DNA of 64,000 bases from PNNG01 sp964577055 (GTDB taxonomy: Bacteria; Bacteroidota; Bacteroidia; UBA7662): positions 1 to 64,000 of the forward strand of contig CAZNWC010000012.1 of NCBI GenBank assembly GCA_964577055.1. Reading direction: 5' to 3'. The notes beneath the pieces were generated by a model. The model had not been told where the DNA came from, ran no database searches, and saw only the letters and a program-made list of their open reading frames with translations. A program made the translations under genes and the position numbers. Within the stretch, counting starts at the first letter, position 1, and the number at the start of each line of letters is the position of its first letter. Positions 8,951 through 20,000 of this stretch are shown here, piece by piece.

Positions 8951-9142
8951 TCACAAGCGGAACACCTCTTTGATGACATCTTGGTGCGTTTGCCCGAACT
9001 GGGCAACGCACCAGGTCAATAAAATCGCTCTTTCTCCTGGACTTATCCAACGCAGTCCTTTTTTCAATTCTTTGCGAAACAAATCTTTGTCAAAACTTAC
9101 TTGCGTAAGAACGTGCTTAACGAAATCGAGCATCTGTTTCAT
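8951..9142 (-). CDS. Small conserved-type hypothetical protein
   Basis: A 63-residue ORF starting MKQMLDFVKHVLTQVSFDKD and rich in charged helix (KDLFRKELKKGLRW). The pattern resembles a short protein commonly annotated in Bacteroidota genomes, which supports it being real; no function is known to me. Its stop lies two bases from the end of the convergent T9SS gene. It starts with ATG and has no visible partner. No terminator separates the convergent pair. Confidence 0.6.
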   Translation of the reverse strand: MKQMLDFVKHVLTQVSFDKDLFRKELKKGLRWISPGERAILLTWCVAQFGQTHQDVIKEVFRL

Positions 9143-9257
9143 AAACTGTCATTTGAACGAATTCAAAAATACGACAATAAACGAGAAATGCGCCGTGCAT
9201 TCCTCCTCGTATTCAAGTGATAGGTTGGGCTTAACAATCTGGTAACAAACTTCCTTC

Positions 9258-9287
9258 TTGTAAAACGCTCATTTCGTTTTACTTTTG
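9258..9287 (+). promoter_or_regulatory. Bacteroidota sigma-ABfr promoter for the T9SS gene at 9307
   Basis: A -33 TTG at 9258-9260 is followed, after exactly 19 bases, by the -7 box TACTTTTG at 9280-9287, a full match to the Bacteroidota consensus TTG-N19-TAnnTTTG. It lies 19 bases upstream of the ATG at 9307. Confidence 0.8.
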
Positions 9288-9306
9288 CGGCGTAAATGGA
9301 AATGTG

Positions 9307-11466
9307 ATGAAGCAACTTTTAACAATTTTTGCTGTGATAGGCGGTTTGATGACTGCCGGAGCCCAAACTTATCCTTTGGTGACAATTGACAGCATTCAAT
9401 ACATTCACCCCGACACTTTGCTTACGGGTAAAACCTTATCTAACCTCCAGAATGATACGGTACGCGTGAGAGGTTTGGTGATCTTTAATCCCCGAAATCA
9501 TGCCTTGAGCGCTAACTGGAAGGCATCCTATTTGGTTGACACAACCGGGCTGGCCAATAATAACTGGAAAGGCCTTTTGGTTCGACTTCCGGCCATAGCG
9601 GATTCATCAGCAACCAATTTCTTCAATACGTTTCAACCTGGTAATATCGTAGAAGGTACGGGCGTAGTACGTGAGTTTCAGGATGCCAGTGCCAACTCTG
9701 GCGAAACACAGGTGGATTTAATTCCTGTTGCAACCTCGGTTGTAGGGTTTGCTGCACCGCCTGCACCTAAAGTGGTTCAAATCAGCCAATTCATGCAATT
9801 TGATCCGAATGACCCGGCAGTTCCTCAGAAAATTCAAAAAACTACCGGCGAACAGTACGAAGGTATGTATGTTGAAATCCCCAATGTTTTCGTCACTGGT
9901 GTTTCAACTTTCAACAATGGTAGGATTAGTTGGTTGGTGCGCGATGCCTCAGGTTCAGAAATGAATGTTCGAGATGCCTCAGTATTTTTCCGGCCGCCTT
10001 TCATTTCCTCAACAGCTTCAACACCTCCTAATCCTTTTGCCGACGTATTCGTACAGCAGGGAAAGGCTTTCGCCTACATCAGGGGTGTAATTACAGAAAC
10101 TAATTTTGGCACGCTTTATCCACGTTATGAAATTGTGCCTTTGATTCCAACGGATTTGGGCCCAGTTACCGCCGCTCCACCATTTGCAAGCAGCGTTGTG
10201 GTTAATCCCTCTATTCCTGCTGTCGGAAATGCTGTGACCATTGGTGCGCGCATCGAAGATTTAGATGGATCGGTGGCTTCAGCCAAATTGTACTATACCT
10301 TGGGGGTTGGTGGAACTGTATACGACTCGGTGACCATGACCACTGCAGCGGTTGACTCTTTTGTTGGAACCATCCCCGCTTCATTCATTACTCAAAATGG
10401 ATCTTACATTAAGTATTTTATTCGTTCGGCTGACAATGATGGTAATGCATCAATCACACCTGACACAGCATTTACCTTCTCGGTTTTCAGGGTTTTGAAT
10501 GGAGGCATCAACCAAGTTGCACAAATCCAAGAAACTCCTTTTGCCAGTGGCCGCTCTATTTATGATGGTGCAGTGTTGAACGGACTGGATATCAGGGGGC
10601 GGATCATGTCTACCATCAGCACCAATGACTATGCTCAAATCGTTTTTCAGGATGGTAGAGGACCACTTTCAGGAGTTATCCTTACACCTGGTAATAGCGG
10701 TGCCACCGATATAGACACGCGATTGAGAGGTGACAGCATTCAAATTACCAGTGCCCGTGTATTTGAAAATTTTGGTATAACCTCTATGGAAGTATTGGCT
10801 TACAATTTTATCAGTGCTGGTCAACCTTATGCTCCGGTGAACGTGCCAATAGATTCAATATTAGCTCGGAGGTACGCTTACACAGAAGCCTATGAATCTA
10901 TGCTGCTCGAGTACAACGATGTATTCGTAGTGAGTCAAAACCCTGATGCTCCTTCGAATTTCGGAGAATTTGCTATCTATCCAGATTCTCTTGCAATAAC
11001 CGGATTACGTGTTCGTGGTGGTGTTGGTCAATCGAGTCCTGCCATTGGATTGAATTTCAATACCGATTCGGTTAGCCTTGGGCAAAAGTTAGCTTTCATC
11101 CGTGGTATCCTTTCGTTTAACTTTGGTAACTGGAAACTCCAGCCGCGTAATCATGATGATATTGCAGGATTTTCGAGCATCAACACTACCTCTGTTGCTG
11201 AAATTAATTCAAACGGTCGCGTAAACAAGCTTTATCCAAATCCAAATAATGGTGCTTTTGCCATAGAAATAGCTGTGAAAACGCCTGAAAGTCTGGAAAT
11301 GGCTGTTACAGACATGGCGGGTCGTACTCTACACCGTCAAACTTTCTTTGCTGACGGAAATCAACTACTCAATATAAATATCCCAGGATTATCACCTGGT
11401 ATGTATTTGGTGCGTTTACAAGGCGAATCAACACGTCAACATGTACGCTTCGTTGTAAACCGATAA
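9307..11466 (+). CDS. T9SS-exported protein with OB-fold-like and Ig-like regions
   Basis: A 719-residue secreted protein. A GTG at 9304 precedes the ATG at 9307; the ATG is used. The signal peptide is MKQLLTIFAVIGGLMTAGAQ. Residues about 25-140 (VRVRGLVIF..., IVEGTGVVREFQ) and again about 400-600 (LDIRGRIMSTIS, AFIRGILSFN) look like OB-fold domains of the DUF5689/nuclease-associated kind found in Bacteroidota secreted proteins. Between them, about 300-395, is an Ig-like domain (VVVNPSIPAVGNAVTIGARI). The C-terminal 80 residues (KLYPNPNNGAFAIE ... SPGMYLVRLQGE) are a T9SS sorting domain. No catalytic motif was recognised. It is transcribed alone from the 9258 promoter and ended by a strong terminator. 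Confidence 0.75.
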   Translation: MKQLLTIFAVIGGLMTAGAQTYPLVTIDSIQYIHPDTLLTGKTLSNLQNDTVRVRGLVIFNPRNHALSANWKASYLVDTTGLANNNWKGLLVRLPAIADSSATNFFNTFQPGNIVEGTGVVREFQDASANSGETQVDLIPVATSVVGFAAPPAPKVVQISQFMQFDPNDPAVPQKIQKTTGEQYEGMYVEIPNVFVTGVSTFNNGRISWLVRDASGSEMNVRDASVFFRPPFISSTASTPPNPFADVFVQQGKAFAYIRGVITETNFGTLYPRYEIVPLIPTDLGPVTAAPPFASSVVVNPSIPAVGNAVTIGARIEDLDGSVASAKLYYTLGVGGTVYDSVTMTTAAVDSFVGTIPASFITQNGSYIKYFIRSADNDGNASITPDTAFTFSVFRVLNGGINQVAQIQETPFASGRSIYDGAVLNGLDIRGRIMSTISTNDYAQIVFQDGRGPLSGVILTPGNSGATDIDTRLRGDSIQITSARVFENFGITSMEVLAYNFISAGQPYAPVNVPIDSILARRYAYTEAYESMLLEYNDVFVVSQNPDAPSNFGEFAIYPDSLAITGLRVRGGVGQSSPAIGLNFNTDSVSLGQKLAFIRGILSFNFGNWKLQPRNHDDIAGFSSINTTSVAEINSNGRVNKLYPNPNNGAFAIEIAVKTPESLEMAVTDMAGRTLHRQTFFADGNQLLNINIPGLSPGMYLVRLQGESTRQHVRFVVNR

Positions 11467-11490
11467 TTGATTGCACAATACTTTAATGAA

Positions 11491-11512
11491 GCCACCCAAG
11501 GGTGGCTTTTTT
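11491..11512 (+). terminator. Rho-independent terminator
   Basis: GCCACCC, loop AA, GGGTGGC, then six T. It lies 24 bases after the T9SS gene stop. Confidence 0.9.
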
Positions 11513-11668
11513 CATTTAGGAACTTTTGACCGGATATTTGGCTTTACCAAAAATCGTATGACATTTTAAAGACATTAGTAGCATGTGAAGTGCGGTTAAT
11601 ATTGTTAATTTAGCCCTTACGAAACTTAACACGGCGCTGCTCGTTTTTACTCAAGAAAGGAATTATTC

Positions 11669-14215
11669 ATGGACGCCAAATTTTCACCCAAAGTAAAGGA
11701 TGTAATTTCCTACAGCAAGGAAGAAGCCATCCGTCTGGGTCATGACTACATAGACCCCTGCCATCTCTTACTCGGACTCATCCGAGAGGGAGACGGACAA
11801 GCAATCAAAACCCTCAAGAGTCTTGGCGTTGATTTGAATCGCTTGAAGAAATCGATTGAAGATGCAATCAAAGGCAATGCTACGGCCAACGTTGTAAATG
11901 CTGAAAACATCCCGTTGACCAAACAAGCTGAAAAAATCCTCAAAATCACATTTTTAGAAGCCAAAATATTCAAAAGCGAGCTCATTGGAACGGTGCATTT
12001 GTTGCTTTCCATTTTGCGTGAAGAAGATAGCTTAGCAACGCGTATCCTTGAAAAATTCGACATCAACTACGAAGTGGTGAAAGAAGAAATGGATGCCATG
12101 ATTGAAGGCAAAGACAAAACGGAAACACCAAAGGCCACCTACGAAGATGCTTTTTCGGATGATGATAAAAAATCGTTCGAGCAGCCACGCAAACCAGGCG
12201 CTGGCAAAAGCAGAACACCAGTATTAGATAACTTTGGCCGCGATTTGTCGCAGTTAGCTGATGAGGGAAAACTTGATCCAATTATCGGTCGGGATTCAGA
12301 AATTGAGCGGGTGTCTCAAATTCTGAGTCGCCGTAAGAAAAATAATCCAATTCTCATCGGTGAACCAGGTGTGGGTAAAACTGCCATTGCCGAAGGTTTG
12401 GCACTGCGGATTCATCAGAAGAAGGTTTCGCGCGTGCTTTTCAACAAGCGCATCGTAACGCTTGACCTATCATCGCTGGTGGCTGGAACAAAATACCGTG
12501 GTCAGTTTGAAGAAAGGATGAAAGCGGTGATGGGTGAACTCGAAAAAAGTCCGGACGTGATCCTGTTTATCGATGAGATTCACACCTTGGTTGGTGCAGG
12601 TGGGGCCAGCGGTTCGTTAGATGCAAGCAATATGTTCAAGCCTGCGCTGGCAAGGGGAGAGGTGCAGTGCATTGGAGCCACTACCCTCAATGAATACCGC
12701 CAGTACATTGAAAAAGATGGTGCCCTCGATCGTCGTTTCCAGAAAGTGATGGTAGATCCACCTTCTGCTGCCGAAACCATTCAGATTCTGAACAATATCA
12801 AGAGCAAGTACGAAGATCACCACAATGTAAGCTATTCAGACGCAGCTATTGAGGCGTGTGTGAAACTAACAGAACGCTACATTACGGATCGCTTTTTACC
12901 AGACAAGGCCATTGATGCTATGGACGAAGCTGGTGCTCGTGTCCATATCACCAACATCAATGTGCCCCAAACCATTTTGGATCTGGAAGCCCAAATCGAA
13001 GAAATCAAGGAGCTGAAGAACAAAGTTGTTAAAAGTCAGAAATACGAAGAGGCAGCACGTTTGCGGGATACCGAAAAGCGTCTACTCGACGAGCTCGACA
13101 AAGCCAAAAATGAGTGGGAGGCTGAATCGAAATTAAAGCGCTATGCCGTTTCGGATGAAAACATTGCCGAAGTGGTAGCCATGATGTCGGGTGTTCCCGT
13201 AACACGGATAGCCCAGGCCGAAAGCGAACGTTTGGGCAGCATGGGTGAGGCATTAAAAGGAAAGGTTATTGGCCAAGACAAGGCAGTAGCTGCAATCAGC
13301 AAAGCCATCCAACGTACGCGTGCGGGATTGAAAGATCCTAAAAAGCCCATAGGTTCGTTCATTTTCCTAGGTCCTACTGGTGTAGGTAAAACGGAATTGG
13401 CGAAGGAGCTTGCACGTTTCTTATTTGACTCAGAAGATGCCCTGATCAGGGTTGATATGAGCGAGTATATGGAGAAGTTTAGCGTATCACGATTGGTTGG
13501 AGCTCCTCCCGGTTACGTTGGATACGAAGAAGGTGGTCAGCTCACAGAAAAAGTGCGTCGCAAACCCTATTCGGTGGTGTTGTTAGATGAAATTGAAAAA
13601 GCCCACCCCGACATTTTCAATTTGTTGCTGCAGGTTTTAGACGACGGTCAACTGACAGATGGATTGGGTCGTAAGGTAGATTTCAAGAATACAATCATTA
13701 TTCTTACTTCCAACATTGGGTCGCGTCAGCTGAAAGATTTTGGTACCGGCGTAGGTTTTACCACGCCTGCTAAATCCAAATCGGTAGAGGACGAATCGCG
13801 TATGGTGATTCAAAACGCTTTGAAGAAGACATTTTCACCTGAATTCTTGAACCGAATAGATGATGTAATCGTCTTTAATTCCTTGGAAAAGGCAGATATC
13901 TTTAAAATCATCGATATTGCTATCAAGGATGTGTACAAGCGTATTGAAGATTTGGGATACAAATTGGAAATCTCAGAAGCTGCCAAAAACTATATTGCAG
14001 AGAAAGGCTTTGACCCACAATTTGGTGCACGACCGCTCAAGAGAGCCATTCAGAAATATGTGGAAGACACTGTAGCCGAAAAAATCATCGCAGGGGGCTT
14101 AAAGGAAGGCGACAAGATTGTGGTTGATTTAAACGATCAGCAAGAAATTGAGGTCAGTTCGGGCACCAAAAAAACAAAAAAGCTCAAAGACACTCCTTCT
14201 GAGGAAGGTAACTAG
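11669..14215 (+). CDS. clpC: Clp protease ATP-binding subunit ClpC
   Basis: An 848-residue Hsp100 unfoldase that feeds substrates to ClpP in the cytoplasm. In order: double Clp_N repeat (about 1-145), first AAA+ module with Walker A GEPGVGKT (231-238), and a middle segment carrying a UVR-type motif (KSQKYEEAARLRDTEKRLLDEL). The second AAA+ module follows with Walker A GPTGVGKT (568-575), then the C-terminal small domain. The UVR-type linker and Clp_N pair make ClpC more likely than ClpA or ClpB. The start has an AAGAAAGG purine stretch upstream. It stands alone between two terminators. A ClpS adaptor is encoded 8 kb downstream (22149), a plausible partner; no clpP is in the window. Confidence 0.95.
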   Translation: MDAKFSPKVKDVISYSKEEAIRLGHDYIDPCHLLLGLIREGDGQAIKTLKSLGVDLNRLKKSIEDAIKGNATANVVNAENIPLTKQAEKILKITFLEAKIFKSELIGTVHLLLSILREEDSLATRILEKFDINYEVVKEEMDAMIEGKDKTETPKATYEDAFSDDDKKSFEQPRKPGAGKSRTPVLDNFGRDLSQLADEGKLDPIIGRDSEIERVSQILSRRKKNNPILIGEPGVGKTAIAEGLALRIHQKKVSRVLFNKRIVTLDLSSLVAGTKYRGQFEERMKAVMGELEKSPDVILFIDEIHTLVGAGGASGSLDASNMFKPALARGEVQCIGATTLNEYRQYIEKDGALDRRFQKVMVDPPSAAETIQILNNIKSKYEDHHNVSYSDAAIEACVKLTERYITDRFLPDKAIDAMDEAGARVHITNINVPQTILDLEAQIEEIKELKNKVVKSQKYEEAARLRDTEKRLLDELDKAKNEWEAESKLKRYAVSDENIAEVVAMMSGVPVTRIAQAESERLGSMGEALKGKVIGQDKAVAAISKAIQRTRAGLKDPKKPIGSFIFLGPTGVGKTELAKELARFLFDSEDALIRVDMSEYMEKFSVSRLVGAPPGYVGYEEGGQLTEKVRRKPYSVVLLDEIEKAHPDIFNLLLQVLDDGQLTDGLGRKVDFKNTIIILTSNIGSRQLKDFGTGVGFTTPAKSKSVEDESRMVIQNALKKTFSPEFLNRIDDVIVFNSLEKADIFKIIDIAIKDVYKRIEDLGYKLEISEAAKNYIAEKGFDPQFGARPLKRAIQKYVEDTVAEKIIAGGLKEGDKIVVDLNDQQEIEVSSGTKKTKKLKDTPSEEGN

Positions 14216-14223
14216 AAGAAGAA

Positions 14224-14244
14224 GGCTCCGAAAGGGGCCTTTTT
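14224..14244 (+). terminator. Rho-independent terminator after clpC
   Basis: GGCTCC, loop GAAA, GGGGCC (one G-U pair), then five T. Confidence 0.85.
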
Positions 14245-14292
14245 CGTTTGGGGATACAGCTAAAAGCAGACCCGAATGTGTATTTTAGCCAA

Positions 14293-15495
14293 ATGAATTA
14301 CATCCTCTTCGATGATGCCCAATCGGAGCATTTGCTGCCCTTAACCTATACCCGTCCTACCTGCCAATTGTTGGTAGGTATTTGGACGATTCGTGAAAAA
14401 TGGGAAGCACGTTTGGAGCGTTCAGTTTCGTTTATGCCATACAGGACTTATTTGGCAACTAAATTCCAGGCAATATTCACCAACGACAATGTTTACATCA
14501 ATGGGGCCTTGTTACCAGATCAACCTCTGATGGATGCCATCGCAGGTTTGGGTATGGAACATGCTTTGGTATTGGGAAACCGGATTGTTGCTTTGAGAAG
14601 CAGTCAACAAGTAGAACGTTTTGATGCCGAGAGTTTACAAATTAGGGCGGTAAAGGTATTTGAATATGAAGGCGGACCCGAATGGATAAATTATCCCGAA
14701 GATATTTTTCGTAAAAATGGTCGACAAATTGCCATTGACTACCAATTGATTTCGGCAAACCGCAAATCGGATACGGTTGACGAGAGTGTGCGATTAATTT
14801 GTAAAGAAAATATCTTCATAGAGCAAGGCGCTAAGCTGCTTGCTTGTACCATCAATGCCTCTGCTGGCCCGGTTTACATTGCCGCGGATGCCGAGGTGAT
14901 GGAAGGTGCTACCATCCGAGGTCCATTTTATTTGGGGGCACACAGTGTCGTTAAGATGGGTGCCAAAATTTATGGTGATACAAGCATAGGTCCGCACTGC
15001 AAAGTGGGGGGCGAAATCAGCAACTCTGTCATGATAGGCTTTTCAAACAAAGGCCATGATGGCTTTATGGGAAATTCAGTTATTGGAGAATGGTGCAATT
15101 GGGGTGCGGACACAAATAATTCGAATCTAAAGAACAATTACGAGCAGGTGAAGCTGTGGGATCATGTAACTGGCCGCTTCCGTAATACGGGACTTCAGTT
15201 TGCAGGATTGATCATGGCCGACCACGCTAAATGTGGAATCAACACCATGTTCAATACCGGAACTGTGGTTGGGGTAGGTGCAAATGTGTTTGGGGCTGGG
15301 TTTCCACGCAATTTCCTTCCGGCTTTCAGTTGGGGAGGCGCACAAGGCATCGAAACCTTTCGCTTCAATAAATTTTCTGAAACCGCAAGCAAGGTAATGG
15401 AGCGTAGAGGCGTGGAATTGGATGTTGTGGAACGTACAATTTTAGAAACCATTTACAAGGAAACAATCGTCCAGCGCAGCTGGGAAAAAGCATAA
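14293..15495 (+). CDS. GlmU-like sugar nucleotidyltransferase (NTP_transf_4 family)
   Basis: A 400-residue protein beginning MNYILFDDAQSEHLLPLTYTRP, the signature N-terminus of the Bacteroidota GlmU-related family, with a degenerate nucleotidyltransferase domain (about 1-190). The C-terminal half is a left-handed beta-helix of hexapeptide repeats (VYIAADAEVMEGATIRGPFYLGAHSVV, then IYGDTSIGPHCKVGG). The ATG at 14293 is chosen; a longer frame from TTG 14248 would start immediately after the clpC terminator. It probably makes an activated sugar, but the substrate is not known from sequence. It ends two bases before tpiA and heads a twelve-gene co-directional run. Confidence 0.8.
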   Translation: MNYILFDDAQSEHLLPLTYTRPTCQLLVGIWTIREKWEARLERSVSFMPYRTYLATKFQAIFTNDNVYINGALLPDQPLMDAIAGLGMEHALVLGNRIVALRSSQQVERFDAESLQIRAVKVFEYEGGPEWINYPEDIFRKNGRQIAIDYQLISANRKSDTVDESVRLICKENIFIEQGAKLLACTINASAGPVYIAADAEVMEGATIRGPFYLGAHSVVKMGAKIYGDTSIGPHCKVGGEISNSVMIGFSNKGHDGFMGNSVIGEWCNWGADTNNSNLKNNYEQVKLWDHVTGRFRNTGLQFAGLIMADHAKCGINTMFNTGTVVGVGANVFGAGFPRNFLPAFSWGGAQGIETFRFNKFSETASKVMERRGVELDVVERTILETIYKETIVQRSWEKA

Positions 15496-15497
15496 AA

Positions 15498-16265
15498 ATG
15501 AAAAGACAAAAAATAGTAGCCGGTAACTGGAAAATGAACAAGGATTTTGAAGCGGGACTTTCACTTGCTTCTGAAATCATTCCCATGGTAGAGTCTGAAG
15601 CGCCGCAAGATGTTCTCACCATTATTTTTCCCCCATATGTGCATTTGCATGCCATAGCAAGTCTTTGTGCTTCGAAACACGGTGTATTTACCGGTGGACA
15701 GGATTGTAGCGCGTTTGTGGAAGGAGCCTATACGGGCGAAGTGTCTGCTTCGATGTTGAAAAGCGCCGGTGCCAGTTACGTATTGGTGGGGCACAGTGAA
15801 AGACGCCAGTACCATGCCGAATCAAACGAGCAATGTGCTCAGAAAATTGACCGAGCCTTGGAGGCTGGCTTGATACCTGTGTACTGTGTAGGTGAAACAA
15901 AGGATGAGAGATTGGCCAATGCTTATGAAGAGGTGATAGAAGCACAATTGAAGGGGGGGATTGCGCATTTGAATGAAACGCAAATGTCGTCGGTTGTGAT
16001 TGCTTACGAACCTGTGTGGGCCATTGGAACTGGTTTAACAGCTTCTCCTGAACAAGCACAAGAAGTACATGCTTTCATCAGAGGTTGGTTGAGGAATCAT
16101 TTCAGTGCAGTGGTTGCCAACCATACCAGCATTTTGTATGGTGGTTCCGTGAATGCAGGCAATGCGGCATTGCTTTTTGGCATGGAAGACATTGACGGTG
16201 GTTTGGTAGGGGGTGCCTCCTTGAAGTCACGTGATTTTACTGAAATTGTAAAAGCCAATCGTTGA
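15498..16265 (+). CDS. tpiA: Triosephosphate isomerase
   Basis: A 255-residue glycolytic and gluconeogenic enzyme interconverting dihydroxyacetone phosphate and glyceraldehyde 3-phosphate. The catalytic residues are visible: Lys12 in GNWKMN, His99 in VGHSERR, Glu171 in AYEPVWAIGTG. The phosphate-gripping loop follows Glu171, and the C-terminal GGSVNAGNA phosphate-binding strand is intact. Normal length. Two bases separate it from the preceding nucleotidyltransferase gene, and the prmA ATG lies two bases after its stop, so translation is probably coupled. Confidence 0.97.
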   Translation: MKRQKIVAGNWKMNKDFEAGLSLASEIIPMVESEAPQDVLTIIFPPYVHLHAIASLCASKHGVFTGGQDCSAFVEGAYTGEVSASMLKSAGASYVLVGHSERRQYHAESNEQCAQKIDRALEAGLIPVYCVGETKDERLANAYEEVIEAQLKGGIAHLNETQMSSVVIAYEPVWAIGTGLTASPEQAQEVHAFIRGWLRNHFSAVVANHTSILYGGSVNAGNAALLFGMEDIDGGLVGGASLKSRDFTEIVKANR

Positions 16266-16267
16266 AG

Positions 16268-17095
16268 ATGCGATACTTCAAGTATTGGTGTAAAGCCGAA
16301 GAATCTTGGAAAGAGGTTTTGATGGCTGAGTTGGCAGAAATTGGCTTTGAGGCCTTTGATGATGCCAAGCCTGGCCTTTTGGAAGCCTGGGTACAAGAAA
16401 AGGAACATCTGCCCTTGGAAACCAAAGCAGTGTTTGATGCGTATCAAGAACATATCTTGGAATTTGGTGGTCCCGAAACAGAACCAGAAATCAATTGGAA
16501 TGAAAGCTGGGAAAAAGGGTATCAACCAGTGGCTATCGATGATTTTGTATTCATCAAAGCGCCATTCCACGACCTTCCAGCGGGTACGTATGGATTTACA
16601 CTGGAAATTATGCCCAAAATGTCGTTCGGTACCGGCCATCATGGTACAACAGCGGGCATTATTCGTGAAATGCGGCAAATTGATTTCGCCAATTTGCATG
16701 TTTTGGACATGGGTTGTGGGACGGGTGTTTTGGGAATTTTGGCTGCTAAAATGGGTGCCGCGCAGGTGGTGGGCATTGATATTGAAGCTTGGGCTGTTGA
16801 AAATGCATTGGAAAATGCAGAACGCAACGGGGTATCGATGAATGTGATGGAAGGGGGAAAGGAATGTATTGATGGCCTTTTTGACGTTGTATTGGCCAAT
16901 ATCAATCGAAATATCATTCTCGATCAACTTCCCTTGTATGCCAAGCACCTGAAAGCTGGAGGAAAATTGTTGTGCAGTGGTTTTTATCAAGGCGATGTGG
17001 ATATCATACGGGAGAATGCCGCGTTAAATAGTTTTATTTTTGAGCGTGAGAGCAGCGAAAACAATTGGGCTACGGTCGTATTTGAGAAAAAATAG
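16268..17095 (+). CDS. prmA: Ribosomal protein L11 methyltransferase
   Basis: A 275-residue SAM-dependent methyltransferase that trimethylates ribosomal protein L11. An N-terminal substrate-recognition domain (about 1-100, with WNESWEKGYQP) precedes a Rossmann methyltransferase domain with motif I VLDMGCGTGVLGILAAKMG and the catalytic-pocket motif LANINRNI. SFGTGHHGTT is the typical PrmA connector. The ATG at 16268 is preferred over the TTG at 16262, which would overlap the tpiA stop. Its 3' end overlaps the start region of the next gene by 14 bases. Confidence 0.93.
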   Translation: MRYFKYWCKAEESWKEVLMAELAEIGFEAFDDAKPGLLEAWVQEKEHLPLETKAVFDAYQEHILEFGGPETEPEINWNESWEKGYQPVAIDDFVFIKAPFHDLPAGTYGFTLEIMPKMSFGTGHHGTTAGIIREMRQIDFANLHVLDMGCGTGVLGILAAKMGAAQVVGIDIEAWAVENALENAERNGVSMNVMEGGKECIDGLFDVVLANINRNIILDQLPLYAKHLKAGGKLLCSGFYQGDVDIIRENAALNSFIFERESSENNWATVVFEKK

Positions 17096-20000
17096 CGCAG
17101 TCATATTTGCGAAGGGCATTTTTCTATTTGCTTGTCTGTGGTGCAATAGCATTGCAGCACAGCAAAGACTGGAGTTTTCGAACAGCTATGAACTGTTTTT
17201 GAAAGAACTCACCGAGCAAATAAATGCCTCCAAGCGAGATGATTATAAAAAGCTCGTTGCTGATTTTACACAGTCGTGGAACAGTGAATATATCGATGCT
17301 CAAAAAGATGTGATCATCAGGGCGGCCAATGATATGAAGCGAAAGCGGTTGGCGATCTATCCCTATTTTGGCAATTACTTGGAGTTGCTGCAGCAAATAA
17401 AAGCTGTAGATGTATCGGCGAAACGGTTTTACGAATGGCACAGCATCTATGCCAAAGTGATGGGCTTAAACCAACGGTCTATTGATCAATATGTCCGTTC
17501 GAGCATCGACTTTTATGGGACGAATGCCATTTATCTTTCCAATGCCATTCGGTGGGATGCTGGGCTTGCAGATTACACTTTTGAATTTGAGGATAATCAG
17601 GTACGCGTACGGTTTCCAGCGCTCAATCTAAGGTGTGAATATTTCAACGATTCAATCGTTATTCGGAATACAACCGGATTTTGGTTGCCGGTTGAACAAA
17701 GATTTGAAGGTTCGGGTGGAAGTATTGATTGGCTCAGGGCTGGATTTCCGCAAGACTCGGTATACGCCAACCTCAAGTCGTTTACCATCAATCTCAAACA
17801 GTTTCAGTTAGATGCCGATTCTGTTCTTTTGTTCAACAAAGGGCTGAATCGGTTTATACCCGGGGCTTTGCAAGAAAAGTGTACCGCCAACCCCAATCCG
17901 GAAACAGTTAATTTCCCACGCTTTACATCCTTTGAAGGGGAATTAAATCTGAAGAACATTTTTAAAAACGTTTCCGTTAGAGGCAAATACGCCTTGTATG
18001 GGAATCGATACATGGCAGTGGGTACCAGGCGCGAGCCAGCAGAGGTGTTCATCTACAAAAACGATACGACTACCGTTCGCGCACTTTCACAGCAGTTTGC
18101 CATTCGCAAAACTGAAATATATGCTACCAATGCCGAGGTTACGGTGGTGTTGCGGAAGGATAGTATTTATCATCCAGGAATTAGCATGCGCTTTACTACA
18201 GCCGATCGTAAGTTGTTGTTGTTTTTAGAGCCTGGCGCCATCAACAAAATTCCGTTTTCAAACTCCTATCATCAACTCGATACCTATTGTGAGGCTTTAA
18301 GCTGGAAAATTGACGATCCCATCATGGAGTTTAAAATGCAAACAGGCTTAAGCGAAGCCATTGCTGTGTTCACTTCTAAAGATTATTTCGACCAGCGCGA
18401 ATATCTTGCTGCTCAAGGGTATGCGACCTACAATCCCTTGGTGCGTCTCTATCAATATGGGCGACAAGTTGGTGAGAATTATTTTGAGGCCGATGGTTTT
18501 GCAGCCTTTATGAAGTTGCCCTTGAATTCCATCAGAACCTTGCTCATCGACTTGGCCAATCAAGGTTTTATTTATTATGATCGTGAGTTAGAGGAAATTA
18601 CATTGCTGAAGAAATTGTACCACTACAATGCAGCAAGTGCCGGCAGGATTGACTTCGATATTATCAAATTTGTTTCTAAAACGAGTCAAGAGAGCAATGC
18701 TATTTTGAATATTTCTACCAGGGAATTGCAAGTAAATGGGGTAAATGTGGTGATATTGAGTGATACACATACTGTTTTTACTGTGCCAACGGGCCGTAAA
18801 ATGCTGGTTACCAAAAACAGAGGAATGGAATTTTCGGGACATGTGCATGCTGGAACCCTTGATTTTTTTGGTGATGGTTTCACCTTTAACTATGATAGTT
18901 TTATGGTACGCATGCAGAACGTGGATTCCATGCGGTTTCAAATACTTACAGGGCGTTATGATGTGAGGGGTCAGCCGGTATTGGCTCAAATTCAAAACGC
19001 ATTGGAAAACATTACCGGCACATTGTACATTGATGATCCATCCAATAAATCAGCGAGAAAGCCTCTTTATCAATATCCATATTTCGTGTCCAAACAAGAG
19101 TCTTTTGTGTATTATGATAAACCTGACATTCAACAGGGTGCATACAAAAGAGATGGATTTTATTTTAAGGTAGATCCATTTGTGCTCGACAGCCTTGATT
19201 TTGCGGGCAGCACTAGCAGGTTGCAGTTGAGTGGTGTATTGGTATCGAATATTTTTCCTGAAATACGTGAAAAATTGCGCTTTCAGGATGACTTATCACT
19301 TGGATTTTCAACCCGAACACCTGAAACAGGTTATCAGGTGTATGGAGGCAAAGGGCGATATTTTAGCAATTTAACCCTCGACAGGCAGGGATTGCATGGA
19401 TACGGAAGATTGGAATACCTCACGTCGGTTAGCCGATCGAATAACTATACCTTCCTTCCCGATAAAACCACTTCACAGCTCGATGTATTTGATATTGCCA
19501 AAGGACCCTATCAAAGCACATCATTCCCGCAGGTAAATGGCAAAGACATCGGCATGGTATGGTTAGCAAAGGCTGATAGCATGCTTTTGTATAAAGGACC
19601 TTCGCCCTTTGAGATGTATGAAGGATTGGTGTTGTTTGAAGGAAATTTGGTGTATAAGCCCTCCAACCTGTATGGCGATGGCGTTATAATGTACGGTCGT
19701 GACAAGGTCTTGAGCCGGCAATTTGTGATGGAGCAGCAGAAAGCCAGCGCAGCGCAATTGCGTTTGGAAATCGCGAGCAATACACCCGATTTGTTAGCGC
19801 TCAAAACCGATGATCTATCGGGTGAAATTGATTTTTCTATTCGGTATGGAAAGTTTGTCAATCGTACGGGATTCACGCGCGTGGAGTTGCCCTACAATGA
19901 ATATGAGGCACGTTTAGAGAAGCTGGAGTGGGATTTGCGTAAAAACACCCTCGTTTTGGGCTCAAAAGAGGACATGAAAACACCCAAAACGACATTCAGT

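Noticed and set aside
16097..16990. A 297-residue minus-strand ORF opposite prmA
   Set aside because: It fully overlaps an unambiguous L11 methyltransferase and has a low-complexity His/Phe-rich translation.
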